Positions 31,467 to 41,914 are shown, numbered from the stretch's first letter. The stretch is DNA of 64,000 nt from Corynebacterium crudilactis (GCF_001643015.1 NZ_CP015622.1:2245358-2309357), one strand, 5' to 3'. Translations and numbers: made by a program. The notes: a model not told the origin generated them from the sequence alone.

Positions 31467-31533
31467 TGACAGTGAGATACCCCACATGCAAAATATGACC
31501 CAGACCATAAACTAACTAAGGGTTTAGGTATTT
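31467..31533 (+). promoter_or_regulatory. vanABK promoter and VanR operator
   Basis: TTGACA at 31467-31472 and an AT-rich -10 region around 31492-31497 form the likely promoter. Immediately downstream, 31510-31533 reads AACTAACTAA, four bases (GGGT), TTAGGTATTT. This is identical to the 24-bp mosaic palindrome I remember for VanR of C. glutamicum. A site just after the transcription start would block elongation or initiation when VanR has no vanillate bound. Confidence 0.82.
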
Positions 31534-31560
31534 GCTTAAGTAGTTGCATAGGAGCGCAAG

Positions 31561-32688
31561 ATGACACTTTCAGAACGCAAACTCACCACCACCGCAAAAA
31601 TTCTTCCTCATCCCCTCAATGCGTGGTACGTCGCAGCCTGGGATTATGAGGTCACTGCAAAGAAGCCAACAGCCCGCACCATCGCCAATAAACCACTGGC
31701 CTTATACCGCACAAAAGATGGCCGCGCTGTAGCCCTAGCTGACTCCTGCTGGCACCGCCTTGCTCCACTATCCAAGGGAAAGCTGGTGGGCAATGATGGA
31801 ATCCAATGCCCTTATCACGGCTTGGAATACAACTCTGCTGGTCGCTGCATGAAAATGCCTGCGCAAGAAACTCTAAATCCTTCAGCTGCAGTAAATTCTT
31901 ATCCCGTTGTGGAAGCACACCGCTTTGTATGGGTCTGGCTAGGAGATCCGACACTGGCAGATCCCACCCTGGTGCCTGATATGCATCAAATGAAGCACCC
32001 CGACTGGGCCGGAGACGGACACACCATTGCAGCAGACTGCAACTACCAATTAGTCCTTGATAACTTGATGGATCTCACCCATGAAGAGTTCGTGCACTCC
32101 TCCAGTATCGGTCAAGATGAACTCAGCGAATCCGAATTCATAGTTACCCATACTGAAAATTCAGTCACAGTCTCAAGGTGGATGCGCGATATCGATGCCC
32201 CACCGTTTTGGCAAAAGAATATGAATGATAAGTTCCCAGGCTTCGAAGGAAAAGTGGATCGCTGGCAAATCATCCACTACTACTACCCTTCTACAATCTG
32301 CATCGATGTAGGTGTAGCCAAGGCTGGAACAGGTGCCCCAGAAGGGGATCGCAGCCAGGGGGTTAATGGTTATGTCATGAACTCAATCACTCCAGATTCT
32401 GATCGTTCATCCCATTATTTCTGGGCATTCATGCGCGATTACTGCTTGGATAGCCAAACCATCACCACGCAGCTACGTGACGGGGTTACAGGCGTATTCA
32501 AAGAAGATGAAGACATGCTGAAGGCTCAACAAGATGCCATCGATGCAAACCCTGACCACGAGTTCTATAACCTCAACATTGATGCAGGTGGAATGTGGGT
32601 GCGCCGGATCCTCGAAGAGGCTCTAGAAAAGGAAGGTCGGCTCAATATCGCCACCACTTTCCCTCGTCCTGCAAAGCCGGAGGTATAA
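31561..32688 (+). CDS. vanA: Vanillate O-demethylase, oxygenase subunit
   Basis: Rieske non-heme iron oxygenase that demethylates vanillate to protocatechuate and formaldehyde with VanB. 375 aa. Rieske centre Cys63, His65, Cys83, His86 (DSCWHRLAPL, QCPYHGLEY); mononuclear iron ligands His174 and His179 with the bridging Asp in DNLMDLTHEEFVHSS. Start ATG at 31561 with AGGAG. First gene of vanABK. Confidence 0.97.
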   Translation: MTLSERKLTTTAKILPHPLNAWYVAAWDYEVTAKKPTARTIANKPLALYRTKDGRAVALADSCWHRLAPLSKGKLVGNDGIQCPYHGLEYNSAGRCMKMPAQETLNPSAAVNSYPVVEAHRFVWVWLGDPTLADPTLVPDMHQMKHPDWAGDGHTIAADCNYQLVLDNLMDLTHEEFVHSSSIGQDELSESEFIVTHTENSVTVSRWMRDIDAPPFWQKNMNDKFPGFEGKVDRWQIIHYYYPSTICIDVGVAKAGTGAPEGDRSQGVNGYVMNSITPDSDRSSHYFWAFMRDYCLDSQTITTQLRDGVTGVFKEDEDMLKAQQDAIDANPDHEFYNLNIDAGGMWVRRILEEALEKEGRLNIATTFPRPAKPEV

Positions 32689-32691
32689 GCC

Positions 32692-33687
32692 ATGTTGTCT
32701 AAATCTGAATGGCAAAACGCGGTGGTCACATCAAGTGAAATCATCGCAGAAGATATTCGAAGAATAGAACTAGCACCGAAATTTGCGATTCCGGTAAAAC
32801 CCGGCGAACATCTCAAGATCATGGTGCCCTTAAAAAGCGGACAGGAAAAGAGATCTTATTCCATTGTTGATGCCCATCACGATGGTTCGACTCTTGCCTT
32901 AAGTGTGCTTAAAACCAGAAACTCTCGCGGAGGATCTGAGTTTATGCATACTCTTCGGCCAGGAGATGAAATCTCGGTCTCGAGGCCGTCTCAAGATTTT
33001 CCTCTTCGCGTAGGAGCACCTGAGTATGTACTTGTTGCTGGAGGTATCGGTATCACCGCTATTCGGGGCATGGCTTCCTTGTTGAAAAAATTGGGCGCAA
33101 ATTATCGTATTATTTTTGCAGCACGCAGCCCTGAAGCCATGGCTTATAAAGATGAGCTGATCGCAGAACATGGCACCAATCTGCATCTCCATTTTGATTC
33201 CGATGGCAGCACCATTGATGTCGAGCAACTCATCGATTCACTCAACCACAATGTCGAGCTGTATATGTGTGGCCCCATCCGCTTGATGGATGCCATCCGA
33301 CGGGCATGGAATCAGCGCGGCCTGGACCCCACTAATTTACGTTTTGAAACATTTGGCAACAGTGGCTGGTTTTCTTCAGAGGTCTTTAACATCGAGGTCC
33401 CGGAACTGGGTATTCACACCACGGTAAAGAAGGACGAAAGCATGTTGGAGGCTCTGCAACGCGCTGGTGCCAACATGATGTTTGATTGCCGTAAGGGTGA
33501 GTGTGGTTTGTGCCAAGTCCGCATCCTTAATGTGGATGGCCACGTGGATCACCGTGATGTTTTTCTCTCTGATCGCCAAAAAGAATCCGATACTAAGGCC
33601 TGTGCCTGTGTCTCCCGAGTAGTTTCTTCTCCTGTTTCATCATCACCATCATCCCCTACCTCGACCATTTCGGTCGCCCTCTCCTAA
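32692..33687 (+). CDS. vanB: Vanillate O-demethylase, reductase subunit
   Basis: Class IA-type oxygenase reductase, 331 aa: FMN-binding region (KRSYSIVD), NAD-binding region (LVAGGIGITAIRGM, 114-127; MCGPIRLMDAIRR) and a C-terminal plant-type [2Fe-2S] ferredoxin (Cys266, Cys271, Cys274, Cys304; FDCRKGECGLCQ). Passes electrons from NADH to VanA. The last 20 residues are Ser-rich (SSPVSSSPSSPTS), unlike the short ends usual for VanB, but the frame and the stop just before vanK look sound. Start 3 bases after vanA with GGAGG upstream. Confidence 0.95.
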   Translation: MLSKSEWQNAVVTSSEIIAEDIRRIELAPKFAIPVKPGEHLKIMVPLKSGQEKRSYSIVDAHHDGSTLALSVLKTRNSRGGSEFMHTLRPGDEISVSRPSQDFPLRVGAPEYVLVAGGIGITAIRGMASLLKKLGANYRIIFAARSPEAMAYKDELIAEHGTNLHLHFDSDGSTIDVEQLIDSLNHNVELYMCGPIRLMDAIRRAWNQRGLDPTNLRFETFGNSGWFSSEVFNIEVPELGIHTTVKKDESMLEALQRAGANMMFDCRKGECGLCQVRILNVDGHVDHRDVFLSDRQKESDTKACACVSRVVSSPVSSSPSSPTSTISVALS

Positions 33688-33697
33688 AGGAGTTTGC

Positions 33698-35047
33698 ATG
33701 GATATTCGCCACACGATCAACAGCACGTCGATGTCGACGTATCAGTGGTTCATTGTTTTCATCGCGGTCATGCTCAATGCACTAGATGGTTTCGATGTTC
33801 TTGCTATGTCGTTTACTGCAAATGCAGTAACCCAAGAATTTGGCCTAAGTGGCAGCCAGCTTGGTGTATTGCTCAGTTCTGCACTGTTCGGCATGACGAT
33901 GGGATCTTTGCTGTTCGGTCCAATCGGTGACCGTTTTGGCCGTAAGAATGCACTAATGATTGCGCTGCTGTTCAACGTAGTGGGATTGATATTGTCCGCA
34001 ACTGCACAGTCCGCAGGTCAGTTGGGCGTGTGGCGTTTGATCACAGGTATCGGCATCGGCGGAATCCTTGCTTGTATCACCGTGGTGATCAGTGAGTTCT
34101 CCAACAACAAAAACCGCGGCATGGCGATGTCTATCTACGCTGCGGGTTATGGAATCGGCGCATCCTTAGGAGGCTTCGGAGCCGCGCAGCTGATCCCAAC
34201 GTTTGGTTGGCGGTCGGTGTTTGCAGCCGGTGCAATCGCAACAGGTATCGCCACCATCGCTACTTTCTTCTTCCTTCCGGAATCTGTTGATTGGTTGAGT
34301 ACTCGCCGCCCTGCGGGCGCTCGCGACAAGATCAATAATATTGCTCACCGTTTGGGCAAGGTTGGCACCTTCGAGCTGCCAGGCGAGCAACGCTTGTCGA
34401 CGAAAAAAGCCGGTCTCCAATCGTATGCTGTACTGGTTAACAAAGAGAACCGTGGCACCAGCATCAAGCTGTGGGTTGCATTCGGAATCGTGATGTTCGG
34501 CTTCTACTTTGCTAACACTTGGACTCCGAAGCTGCTCGTGGAAACCGGCATGTCAGAAGAACAAGGCATCATCGGTGGATTGATGTTGTCCATGGGCGGA
34601 GCTTTCGGTTCCCTGCTTTATGGTTTCCTCACAACCAAGTTCAGCTCCCGCAATACTCTGATGACCTTCATAGTGTTGTCTGGACTGACACTGATTCTGT
34701 TCATTTCCTCCACTTCTGTTCCATCCATCGCGTTTGCCAGCGGCGTTATCGTGGGCATGCTGATCAATGGTTGTGTGGCTGGTCTGTATACCTTGTCCCC
34801 ACAGCTGTACTCCGCTGAAGTACGCACCACTGGTGTGGGTGCTGCGATTGGTATGGGCCGTGTCGGTGCGATTTCTGCGCCACTGCTGGTGGGTAGCCTG
34901 CTGGATTCCGGCTGGTCCCCAACTCAGCTCTATGTGGGTGTTGCCATCATCGTCATCGCTGGTGCAACCTCATTGATCGGACTGCGCACTCAAGCGGCAG
35001 CAGTCGTCGAGAAGCAGCCTGAAAATCAGCCCTTAGCGGCCAAATAG
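33698..35047 (+). CDS. vanK: MFS aromatic acid transporter (AAHS family), vanillate/protocatechuate uptake
   Basis: A 449 aa proton symporter with 12 predicted membrane segments. The AAHS hallmarks are DGFDVLAMSF in helix 1, GPIGDRFGRKNALM in loop 2-3, and PESVDWLSTRRP before the central loop. It follows vanB by 10 bp with AAAGGAG upstream. Its 3' end overlaps the convergent AEC permease gene by 15 bases with no terminator between. Confidence 0.93.
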   Translation: MDIRHTINSTSMSTYQWFIVFIAVMLNALDGFDVLAMSFTANAVTQEFGLSGSQLGVLLSSALFGMTMGSLLFGPIGDRFGRKNALMIALLFNVVGLILSATAQSAGQLGVWRLITGIGIGGILACITVVISEFSNNKNRGMAMSIYAAGYGIGASLGGFGAAQLIPTFGWRSVFAAGAIATGIATIATFFFLPESVDWLSTRRPAGARDKINNIAHRLGKVGTFELPGEQRLSTKKAGLQSYAVLVNKENRGTSIKLWVAFGIVMFGFYFANTWTPKLLVETGMSEEQGIIGGLMLSMGGAFGSLLYGFLTTKFSSRNTLMTFIVLSGLTLILFISSTSVPSIAFASGVIVGMLINGCVAGLYTLSPQLYSAEVRTTGVGAAIGMGRVGAISAPLLVGSLLDSGWSPTQLYVGVAIIVIAGATSLIGLRTQAAAVVEKQPENQPLAAK

Positions 35048-35965
35048 GGCCGCGATTCCTAGCATGCCTATCAGTGCTAGGAATGTCGTTAAAAAGACTG
35101 TATCGCGGGCAAGTATTTCGCCCTTACGGTACGTCGCCGCGTAGTTATAAACATTCTGTGCAGCCGGTAGCGCTGCCAGAATGACCGCGGCATAAAGATA
35201 ATCGCCTTCCAGTCCAAAGGCCTTGGCAATCAGCCAGGTGATCGCCGGCATACCCACAATTTTCATTGCTGTTGCCGTGAGGACGCTGGGGCGATCGGCT
35301 TTGGAAGACAAGACATTTGTCGATGGCAATGAGGCACCAAAGCTCATCAAGATGAGTGGAATAGATGCACCGCCCAAAATAATGGTTGGTTCCATTACTG
35401 CTGCAGGAAGTTCAATTTCTAGCAGACATACAATCAGCCCCGCGATGGAAGCCAGCACGATCGGGCTGAGCAAAGATCCTTTAATGGCCGCCCAGATCTT
35501 TTGCCCACGTGATCCTTTCGTATCGCCAGAAGTCAAAGCAGCTAGGATCATGGGTGCAAAAATCACCATCTGCATGACCAAAATCGGAGCTACATAAGCG
35601 CCTGTTCCAAGCACATAAATGGAGACCGGCAGGCCAATATTGTTGGAGTTCACATAGGCGGAAGCCGCGGCGCCAGTAGCTGTTGTGGCTATGTCTTTTT
35701 TAAAGAAAATTGCTGAAATAATGCAATAGACAACTGCTGTGACGATGGTGGCAATAAAGGTCACCACGATTACCGGTGAGATCAATTCACTGGGATCCGA
35801 TTGCGCTACAACATTAAAAAGCAACGCTGGGGTCGCAGCATAAAAAGCAATGCGGTTTAACACCAAGCGTTGTTTATCATCGTTAATCACGCCGAGCTTT
35901 GCCAACAGAAATCCGACTCCAATGACGGATAAAATAATGGCAAAGCCCGTGATAACTCCGGTCAA
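35033..35965 (-). CDS. AEC (auxin efflux carrier-like) family permease
   Basis: A 310 aa transporter with about ten membrane segments and the AEC pattern (VGFLLAKLGVINDDKQRLVLNRIAFYAATPALLFN at the N-terminus; AAVILAALPAAQNVYNYAATY near the end). Members carry malonate, malate or similar acids. The likely start is TTG at 35963-35965, directly after the clpX stop codon, so it depends on the clpX transcript. Its 3' end overlaps vanK by 15 bases. Substrate unknown; the link with clpX may be only positional. Confidence 0.85.
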   Translation of the reverse strand: MTGVITGFAIILSVIGVGFLLAKLGVINDDKQRLVLNRIAFYAATPALLFNVVAQSDPSELISPVIVVTFIATIVTAVVYCIISAIFFKKDIATTATGAAASAYVNSNNIGLPVSIYVLGTGAYVAPILVMQMVIFAPMILAALTSGDTKGSRGQKIWAAIKGSLLSPIVLASIAGLIVCLLEIELPAAVMEPTIILGGASIPLILMSFGASLPSTNVLSSKADRPSVLTATAMKIVGMPAITWLIAKAFGLEGDYLYAAVILAALPAAQNVYNYAATYRKGEILARDTVFLTTFLALIGMLGIAALFGR

Positions 35966-37246
35966 CTAAGCAGTCTTTTCTTCTGCTGCAGCATCAAGCA
36001 TTTCAGGTTCGGCCTCACCACGGACCACGGAGCCAGAGATAATAACTTCGGTGACGTCTTCGCGATCAGGTAGGTCATACATGATCGGAACCAGGATTTC
36101 TTCCATGATGGCGCGCAGTCCTCGGGCACCAGTTTTGCGTTCCAGGGCTTGGTTTGCGATCTCTTCTAGAGCATCATCAGTAAAAGTTAGTGCTGCATCA
36201 TCCATCTCGAACAGACTCTGGTACTGCTTGACCAAAGAGTTACGTGGCTCGGTCAGGACCTTAACCAAAGATTTTTGATCCAGGTTGGATACCGTGGCCA
36301 CAACTGGCAGACGACCAATGAATTCTGGAATAAGACCAAATTTCACTAGATCTTCAGGGCGCACATCTTTAAAGATATCGATAATATTGGCTTCTTCCTT
36401 CTTGGAAGAAACCTCTACGCCGAAACCAAGCCCCTTCTTGCCATTGCGGTCAGCGATTACTTTTTCCAGACCGGAGAAAGCACCAGCAACAATAAACAAA
36501 ATATTGGTGGTATCGAGCTGAATGAAATCTTGGTTCGGGTGCTTACGTCCGCCTTGCGGTGGGATCGCAGCAACGGTGCCTTCTAGAATTTTCAGCAGGG
36601 CTTGTTGCACGCCTTCGCCAGATACATCACGTGTGATGGAAGGATTTTCAGATTTGCGGGAAATCTTATCCACTTCGTCGATGTAGATGATGCCGCGCTG
36701 GGCACGCTCTACATCGAAATCGGCAGCTTGGAGCAGTTTAAGCAAGATGTTTTCCACATCTTCGCCCACATATCCGGCCTCAGTCAATGAGGTGGCATCC
36801 GCGATAGCAAAAGGTACATCAAGCAGTTTTGCCAAAGTTTGAGCCAGGAAAGTCTTGCCGGAACCGGTTGGGCCAAGCATCAAAATATTGGATTTAACAA
36901 GCTCAATTTCTGCTTCATCGCCACGACGACGGCTGATGGTCTCAGCAGCGCGCAGACGCTTGTAGTGGTTGTATACGGCAACCGACAAAATGCGTTTCGC
37001 TGGATCCTGTCCAATGACATAGGTATCTAAGAACGCAGAAATTTCAGAAGGCTTAGGAAGCGCGCTTCGATCTTCATCCTCATGCTGAGCCTGCCCGAGC
37101 TCTTCTTCAATAATCTCGTTGCACAGCTCAATGCACTCATCACAGATGTATACGGCACCACCTGCGATGAGTTTTTTTACCTGCTTTTGGCTCTTGCCAC
37201 AGAAAGAACATTTGAGCAGATCGGCGCTTTCCTGCATACGTGCCAT
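35966..37246 (-). CDS. clpX: ATP-dependent Clp protease ATP-binding subunit ClpX
   Basis: AAA+ unfoldase that feeds proteins to ClpP. 426 aa. N-terminal C4 zinc domain (Cys13, Cys16, Cys35, Cys38), Walker A GPTGSGKT (125-132), Walker [11 protein letters not shown], the pore-1 loop YVGEDVE, and sensor-2 GARGLRA. ATG at 37246. Its partners clpP1-clpP2 are 24 kb away in this window rather than adjacent. Followed without gap by the AEC permease gene. Confidence 0.97.
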   Translation of the reverse strand: MARMQESADLLKCSFCGKSQKQVKKLIAGGAVYICDECIELCNEIIEEELGQAQHEDEDRSALPKPSEISAFLDTYVIGQDPAKRILSVAVYNHYKRLRAAETISRRRGDEAEIELVKSNILMLGPTGSGKTFLAQTLAKLLDVPFAIADATSLTEAGYVGEDVENILLKLLQAADFDVERAQRGIIYIDEVDKISRKSENPSITRDVSGEGVQQALLKILEGTVAAIPPQGGRKHPNQDFIQLDTTNILFIVAGAFSGLEKVIADRNGKKGLGFGVEVSSKKEEANIIDIFKDVRPEDLVKFGLIPEFIGRLPVVATVSNLDQKSLVKVLTEPRNSLVKQYQSLFEMDDAALTFTDDALEEIANQALERKTGARGLRAIMEEILVPIMYDLPDREDVTEVIISGSVVRGEAEPEMLDAAAEEKTA

Positions 37247-37375
37247 AAGAGTGTGAGACCCGCTTCCACGATCGAAAAGATTTACTGCTTACAACTCTAA
37301 CCAACAATATTGGCAATGGGTTGTTCCATCTTAGCGCTTCCCGCATTGACTCTGCAGAGCGGTACGCTTTGAGGA

Positions 37376-38464
37376 ATGAATATTGATTTTTTCCACGGCA
37401 CAACAGAGATAGAAACCACCACACGCGGCCTGCGCCCACATAGGCTCCCCGCTAAGCTCGTTGAAAATTATTGTGATCGTCAGTTCAGTTCCATGGAACG
37501 CCAGCCCTCAGGTGTGCGCATCATGTGTCGCACCACCGCCACACATATCACCTTAACCACTTTTTCCACGCGCGTTGTCTACCTTGATTCCGGTAGGTCG
37601 GGTGGCAAAATTGATGTGCTTATCGACGGCGCCCCAGCGCTTTCCACGCCAACCTCCGGAGGCGAGACGACGCAGGTCGATTTCACCACGGGTGCTACAA
37701 CGCACAGCGTTGAGGCACCTCAAAAAATCACCCTAGAAAATCTCTCTGCAGCAGAAAAGGTGGTGGAATTTTGGTTGCCTCACAATGAGGAAATCGAGGT
37801 CATCTCACTAGATGCCAATGCGCCACTGGAAACAGTTGAAGATACCCGCCCAGTGTGGATTAATTATGGCAGTTCGATTAGCCAGGGTTCCAATGCTACC
37901 TCCCCCACCGCCATCTGGCCTGCACTAGTCGCACAAGCCAAGCAGCTTAATCTCCGCAACTTGGGTTTTGGCGGCAGCGCAATGCTTGATCCATTCATGG
38001 CGCGGTTGATCAGGGACACTCCGGCAGATCTGATCACCTTGGAAATTGGCATCAATATTGTCAATGCTGATGTGATGCGACGCCGTGGTTTAGAAGCTGC
38101 TGTGGATGGGTTTGTCGCCACTATTAAAGAGGGACATCCCAACACACCAATTAAGATTGTGTCGCCGTTTTATTGCCCTATCCATGAACAAACACCTGGC
38201 CCCGGCGCGTTTGATACGTCTACTTTTGGTAGTGGTCAGATCAAATTTATTGCTACAGGTGAACCGGATAATTTTGGTCGCTTGACTCTGGAAATGGTGC
38301 GTGAGGTGTTGGAGGGGTTCGTCGAAAAGCAAAAAGACCCGCACCTGAGCTATCTCGATGGTGCGAGTCTTTATGCGGAAGGCGATGCGCCGTTGCTGGA
38401 TAATTTGCATCCAGACGAGGCGACGCACGCCTTAATTGCACAGCGCGTGCTTAAGCAACTTTGA
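37376..38464 (+). CDS. SGNH/GDSL-type hydrolase
   Basis: A 362 aa protein in two parts: an N-terminal beta-rich region (1-155) and a C-terminal SGNH hydrolase domain. Block I is [10 protein letters not shown] (nucleophile Ser167), block [11 protein letters not shown], block III EIGIN and block V DNLHPD. No signal peptide, so it is cytoplasmic. Two-part cytoplasmic SGNH enzymes are often carbohydrate esterases, but the substrate is not evident. The start has GAGGA directly upstream. TACGCT at 37363-37368 is a possible -10 box. The 3' end overlaps pcaJ by 14 bases. Confidence 0.82.
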   Translation: MNIDFFHGTTEIETTTRGLRPHRLPAKLVENYCDRQFSSMERQPSGVRIMCRTTATHITLTTFSTRVVYLDSGRSGGKIDVLIDGAPALSTPTSGGETTQVDFTTGATTHSVEAPQKITLENLSAAEKVVEFWLPHNEEIEVISLDANAPLETVEDTRPVWINYGSSISQGSNATSPTAIWPALVAQAKQLNLRNLGFGGSAMLDPFMARLIRDTPADLITLEIGINIVNADVMRRRGLEAAVDGFVATIKEGHPNTPIKIVSPFYCPIHEQTPGPGAFDTSTFGSGQIKFIATGEPDNFGRLTLEMVREVLEGFVEKQKDPHLSYLDGASLYAEGDAPLLDNLHPDEATHALIAQRVLKQL

Positions 38465-39086
38465 AATCAGCTTCGGTGATTTCGCGCAGCTCCTCAACGG
38501 TGACGCCATCGGCGCACTCAACCAGGGTGAGGCCTTCGATTGGGTCCACGTTGAACACAGCGTGGGTGGTGACAATCATGTCAACGCACTTTGCGCCGGT
38601 CAGTGGGAGGCGACACGCTTCCAAAATCTTTGGTGCGCCCTTCTTGGTGACGTGATCGGTCATGGCGATGATCTTGGATGCGCCGTGGACTAGGTCCATT
38701 GCGCCGCCCATGCCCTTGACGAGCTTGCCTGGAATCATCCAGTTAGCGAGGTCGCCGTACTGAGAAACTTCCATCACGCCCAAGACTGCAACGTCTACGG
38801 AGCGGGAACGGATCATGGCGAAAGAATCAGAGGAAGAGAAGTAGGAAGCACCTGGTGCAACAGTGATGGTTTCCTTACCAGCGTTGATCAGCTCAGGGTC
38901 AAGCTGCTCTTCGGTTGGGTAAGGTCCAACGCCCAGCACGCCGTTTTCGGAGTGTAGGACTACTTCCAAGCCCTCAGGCAGGTAGCCCGGGATGAGGGTC
39001 GGCATGCCGATGCCGAGGTTGACGTACTGGCCGTCTTCGAGTTCTTGGGCAACGCGAGCTGCCATTTGGTTATGATCCCAAGTCAT
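38451..39086 (-). CDS. pcaJ: 3-oxoadipate CoA-transferase, beta subunit
   Basis: Transfers CoA from succinyl-CoA to beta-ketoadipate, in complex with PcaI. 211 aa with the catalytic glutamate in SENG (Glu47) and the [15 protein letters not shown] start typical of family I CoA-transferase beta subunits. ATG at 39086 overlaps the pcaI stop codon by one base (TAATG). The 3' end overlaps the convergent SGNH gene by 14 bases. Confidence 0.96.
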   Translation of the reverse strand: MTWDHNQMAARVAQELEDGQYVNLGIGMPTLIPGYLPEGLEVVLHSENGVLGVGPYPTEEQLDPELINAGKETITVAPGASYFSSSDSFAMIRSRSVDVAVLGVMEVSQYGDLANWMIPGKLVKGMGGAMDLVHGASKIIAMTDHVTKKGAPKILEACRLPLTGAKCVDMIVTTHAVFNVDPIEGLTLVECADGVTVEELREITEADFKVA

Positions 39087-39838
39087 TAGTTAGACACCGT
39101 CCTGTTTTCGATACCGGTTTCCTGTGGTCCGACGTGGACAACGCGGTTGACATAAATTCCTGGCAGATCAATCTCGTCTGGGTGGAGCTCGTCCACGAAG
39201 TGCTCGACCTGAGCGATGGTGATCTTGCCACTCATTGCTGCATCTGGGTTGAAGTTCTGTGCAGTCTTACGGAAGACAAGGTTTCCGAAGCGATCTGCCT
39301 TGTGTGCGTGCACGAGGGCGTAATCTGCGCGGATGCCCTCTTCCATGACATAAAGCTGGCCGTTGAATTCACGGGTTTCTTTAGGCTTGGAGACAACGGC
39401 AACGGTGCCGTCGGTGTTGTAACGCTGTGGCAGACCACCTTCTGCGACCTGGGTGCCAACGCCTGCGGTGGTAAAGAATGCTGGGATGCCAGCGCCACCT
39501 GCGCGAAGACGCTCTGCAAGAGTGCCCTGTGGGGTGAACTCAACGGTGAGCTCGCCTTCGAGGTACTGGCGTGCGTACTCTTTGTTGGATCCTAGATAGG
39601 AGCCAATGGACTTGGAGATTTTCTTATCCAGCAACAGCAGGCCAAGGCCAAAGCCATCGGTGCCAAGGTTGTTGGAAATGATGGTCAAATCCCCTACGCC
39701 GAGTTCACGCAAAGCAAGGATCAGTGCAGTAGGAATGCCCACGAGGCCGAATCCGCCAACGGCAATGGAGGCGCCGTCTGGGATATCAGCCACCGCTTCA
39801 GCAGTGGAGGAAACGCTCTTGTTAATCATGTGAGACAT
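39086..39838 (-). CDS. pcaI: 3-oxoadipate CoA-transferase, alpha subunit
   Basis: Alpha subunit of the same enzyme, 250 aa. [22 protein letters not shown] and [13 protein letters not shown] are the family signature. It may start at 39838 (MSHMINKS) or three codons later at 39829 (MINKSVSS). It is divergent from pcaR, with the 15-bp palindromic operator between them. Translationally coupled to pcaJ. Confidence 0.95.
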   Translation of the reverse strand: MSHMINKSVSSTAEAVADIPDGASIAVGGFGLVGIPTALILALRELGVGDLTIISNNLGTDGFGLGLLLLDKKISKSIGSYLGSNKEYARQYLEGELTVEFTPQGTLAERLRAGGAGIPAFFTTAGVGTQVAEGGLPQRYNTDGTVAVVSKPKETREFNGQLYVMEEGIRADYALVHAHKADRFGNLVFRKTAQNFNPDAAMSGKITIAQVEHFVDELHPDEIDLPGIYVNRVVHVGPQETGIENRTVSN

Positions 39839-39868
39839 GCTATCGTAATGTTCATACTATGCACAAGG

Positions 39869-39883
39869 GTTCGCAATGCGAAC
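39869..39883. promoter_or_regulatory. PcaR operator candidate between pcaI and pcaR
   Basis: GTTCGCAATGCGAAC is a perfect 15-base palindrome in the 64-bp gap between divergent pcaIJ and pcaRFDO. Its arms (GTTCG and CGAAC at the same spacing) recur at 47581-47595 before pcaH. IclR-type regulators use such sites. One site here can control both directions, including autoregulation of pcaR. Confidence 0.8.
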
Positions 39884-39902
39884 GTAAAGAGGAGTTGATG
39901 GG

Positions 39903-40670
39903 ATGGTCGAACAATCACCGGATTTCGTACAATCATTTGCCCGTGGCTTATCCGTGATTCGAAGTTTTAGCGCAGATAATCCCGATCAAACATTGTCTGA
40001 AGTTGCCAGCCAAACCGGCCTCTCCCGGGCCACAGCCAGGCGCTTTCTCCACACACTGACAGACCTTGGCTATGCGGTAAACATAGACTCCCGCTTCCAG
40101 CTCACACCACATGTTTTAGAGCTCGGCGCCAGCTACCTCTCCGCACTGTCATTACCTGCAATTGCACAGCCCCGCCTGGAACTCCTCTCCCGCCAGATCG
40201 GCGAATCAAGCTCCATGTCAGTGCTTGATGGAAGTGACATCATCTACGTATGCCGCGTTCCAGTACGTCGCATAATGACGGTCAATATCACCATCGGCAC
40301 CCGCTTCCCTGCCTACGCAACCTCCATGGGTCGCATCCTATTAGCCAGCTTGCCGGATGAAGAATTGAACGAGATGCTCGCCGCAGCACCCCCGGAGCAA
40401 CTAACCACCCGGTCATTGACCACCGTTGCGGCGATCCGAGAAGAGATCGAAGCTACCCGCGAAAGGGGGTGGTCGTTGGTGGATCAAGAACTCGAACCAG
40501 GTTTAAGATCACTTGCAGCCCCCATTGCCAACGGTAAGGGCGAAGTGGTAGCAGCCATCAATGTGTCTACGCAATCAGCGTCCCACTCGGTGGAAGATAT
40601 CCGGAAGATCGTGCTCCCACAGCTTCTTGAAACAGCTCAAACAATTTCTGCAGACCTCGCATCCCTTTAG
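39903..40670 (+). CDS. pcaR: IclR-type regulator of the beta-ketoadipate pathway
   Basis: A 255 aa IclR-family protein: N-terminal winged helix (FARGLSVIRSFSADNPDQTL, then EVASQTGLSRATARRFLHTL, about 12-55) and the C-terminal effector domain (GTRFPAYATSMGRILLASLP, GLRSLAAPIANGKGEVVAAINVS). First gene of the pcaRFDO unit. AGAGGAG lies before the ATG. It is expected to repress pcaIJ and its own operon until the pathway inducer, probably beta-ketoadipate, is present. Confidence 0.95.
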   Translation: MVEQSPDFVQSFARGLSVIRSFSADNPDQTLSEVASQTGLSRATARRFLHTLTDLGYAVNIDSRFQLTPHVLELGASYLSALSLPAIAQPRLELLSRQIGESSSMSVLDGSDIIYVCRVPVRRIMTVNITIGTRFPAYATSMGRILLASLPDEELNEMLAAAPPEQLTTRSLTTVAAIREEIEATRERGWSLVDQELEPGLRSLAAPIANGKGEVVAAINVSTQSASHSVEDIRKIVLPQLLETAQTISADLASL

Positions 40671-40685
40671 ATTTAAGGAAGAAAT

Positions 40686-41912
40686 ATGAATCCTCAAGAT
40701 ATTGTCATTTGTTCCCCACTGCGCACCCCAGTTGGCGCTTACGGCGGATCCTTCACCGGAATCCCAGTCCAGGATCTTGCCACCACCGTGATTAACGCAA
40801 TCGTTGATGCAACCGGCATCACCGGCAGCGATGTCGATGATCTCATTTTGGGACAGGGTTCCCCTAACGGTTCCGCACCTGCACTTGGTCGCGTTGTCGC
40901 ACTGGATTCCAAGCTCGGCATGGAGGTTCCAGGCATGCAGCTTGATCGCCGTTGTGGCTCCGGACTGCAGGCTATTCTTACCGCTGCTTCCCATATCGCT
41001 ACTGGCGCCGCTGACCTCATCATTGCAGGTGGCGCAGAATCCATGAGCCGGACTGAGTACACCGTCTCCGGCGATATCCGTTGGGGTGTCAAGGGCGGAG
41101 ATATGCAGATGCGTGACCGTTTGGCAGAAGCTCGCGAAACCGCCGGCGGACGCAACCACCCAATCCCTGGTGGCATGATCGAAACTGCGGAAAACCTCCG
41201 CCGCGAATACGGTATCTCCCGCGAAGAGCAGGACCAGATCTCCGCAGCATCCCAGCAGCGTTGGGGCAAGGCAGCAGACGCTGGAGTATTCGATGCAGAA
41301 ATCGTGCCAGTGACCATCCCGGCGAAAAAGCGTGGACAAGAACCAACCATCATGGCTCGCGATGAGCATGGTCGACCTGGAACGACCGTCGAAAAGCTTG
41401 CTTCCCTACGCCCAATCATGGGCCGCCAGGATGAAGAAGCCACCGTTACCGCTGGCAACGCTTCCGGACAAAATGACGGCGCTGCTGCCGTAATCGTGAC
41501 CACCCGCGCGAAGGCAGAAGAAAAGGGCCTGCGTCCAGTCATGCGTCTTGCTGGCTGGTCTGTTGCTGCCGTTCCTCCAGAGACCATGGGTATTGGACCA
41601 GTTCCAGCAACCAAGAAGGTGCTTGATCGCCTGGGACTGACCTTGGACGATATCGGAGCTATCGAGCTCAACGAAGCTTTCGCAGCTCAGGCACTGTCTG
41701 TGCTCAAGGAGTGGGGCATTTCTTGGGAAGACGAGCGCGTCAACCCACTGGGCTCAGGCATCTCCATGGGCCACCCAGTCGGCGCCACCGGTGCTCGCAT
41801 GGCAGTTACCCTGGCACACCGTATGCAGCGTGAAAACTCCCAGTACGGCCTCGCAACCATGTGCATCGGTGGCGGCCAGGGTCTAGCAGCAGTATTTGAA
41901 AAGGAGAACTAA
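40686..41912 (+). CDS. pcaF: Beta-ketoadipyl-CoA thiolase
   Basis: Cleaves beta-ketoadipyl-CoA to succinyl-CoA and acetyl-CoA, the last step of the pathway. 408 aa thiolase with acyl-enzyme Cys90 (RRCGSGLQA), His in GHPVGATGAR and the second active cysteine in MCIGGGQG. It follows pcaR by 15 bp with AAGGAAG. A copy of the CGTCGAAAAGC motif lies inside it, at 41387. Confidence 0.96.
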   Translation: MNPQDIVICSPLRTPVGAYGGSFTGIPVQDLATTVINAIVDATGITGSDVDDLILGQGSPNGSAPALGRVVALDSKLGMEVPGMQLDRRCGSGLQAILTAASHIATGAADLIIAGGAESMSRTEYTVSGDIRWGVKGGDMQMRDRLAEARETAGGRNHPIPGGMIETAENLRREYGISREEQDQISAASQQRWGKAADAGVFDAEIVPVTIPAKKRGQEPTIMARDEHGRPGTTVEKLASLRPIMGRQDEEATVTAGNASGQNDGAAAVIVTTRAKAEEKGLRPVMRLAGWSVAAVPPETMGIGPVPATKKVLDRLGLTLDDIGAIELNEAFAAQALSVLKEWGISWEDERVNPLGSGISMGHPVGATGARMAVTLAHRMQRENSQYGLATMCIGGGQGLAAVFEKEN

Positions 41913-41914
41913 AC

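Noticed and set aside
33600-33687. Frameshift suspected in the Ser-rich end of vanB
   Set aside because: All four ferredoxin cysteines are in frame before it, the stop codon is 10 bases before vanK, and no other frame restores a better ending.
40739-41671. A 310-codon open frame antisense to pcaF
   Set aside because: Fully inside the thiolase gene on the other strand, Ser/Pro/Arg-rich and without motifs.
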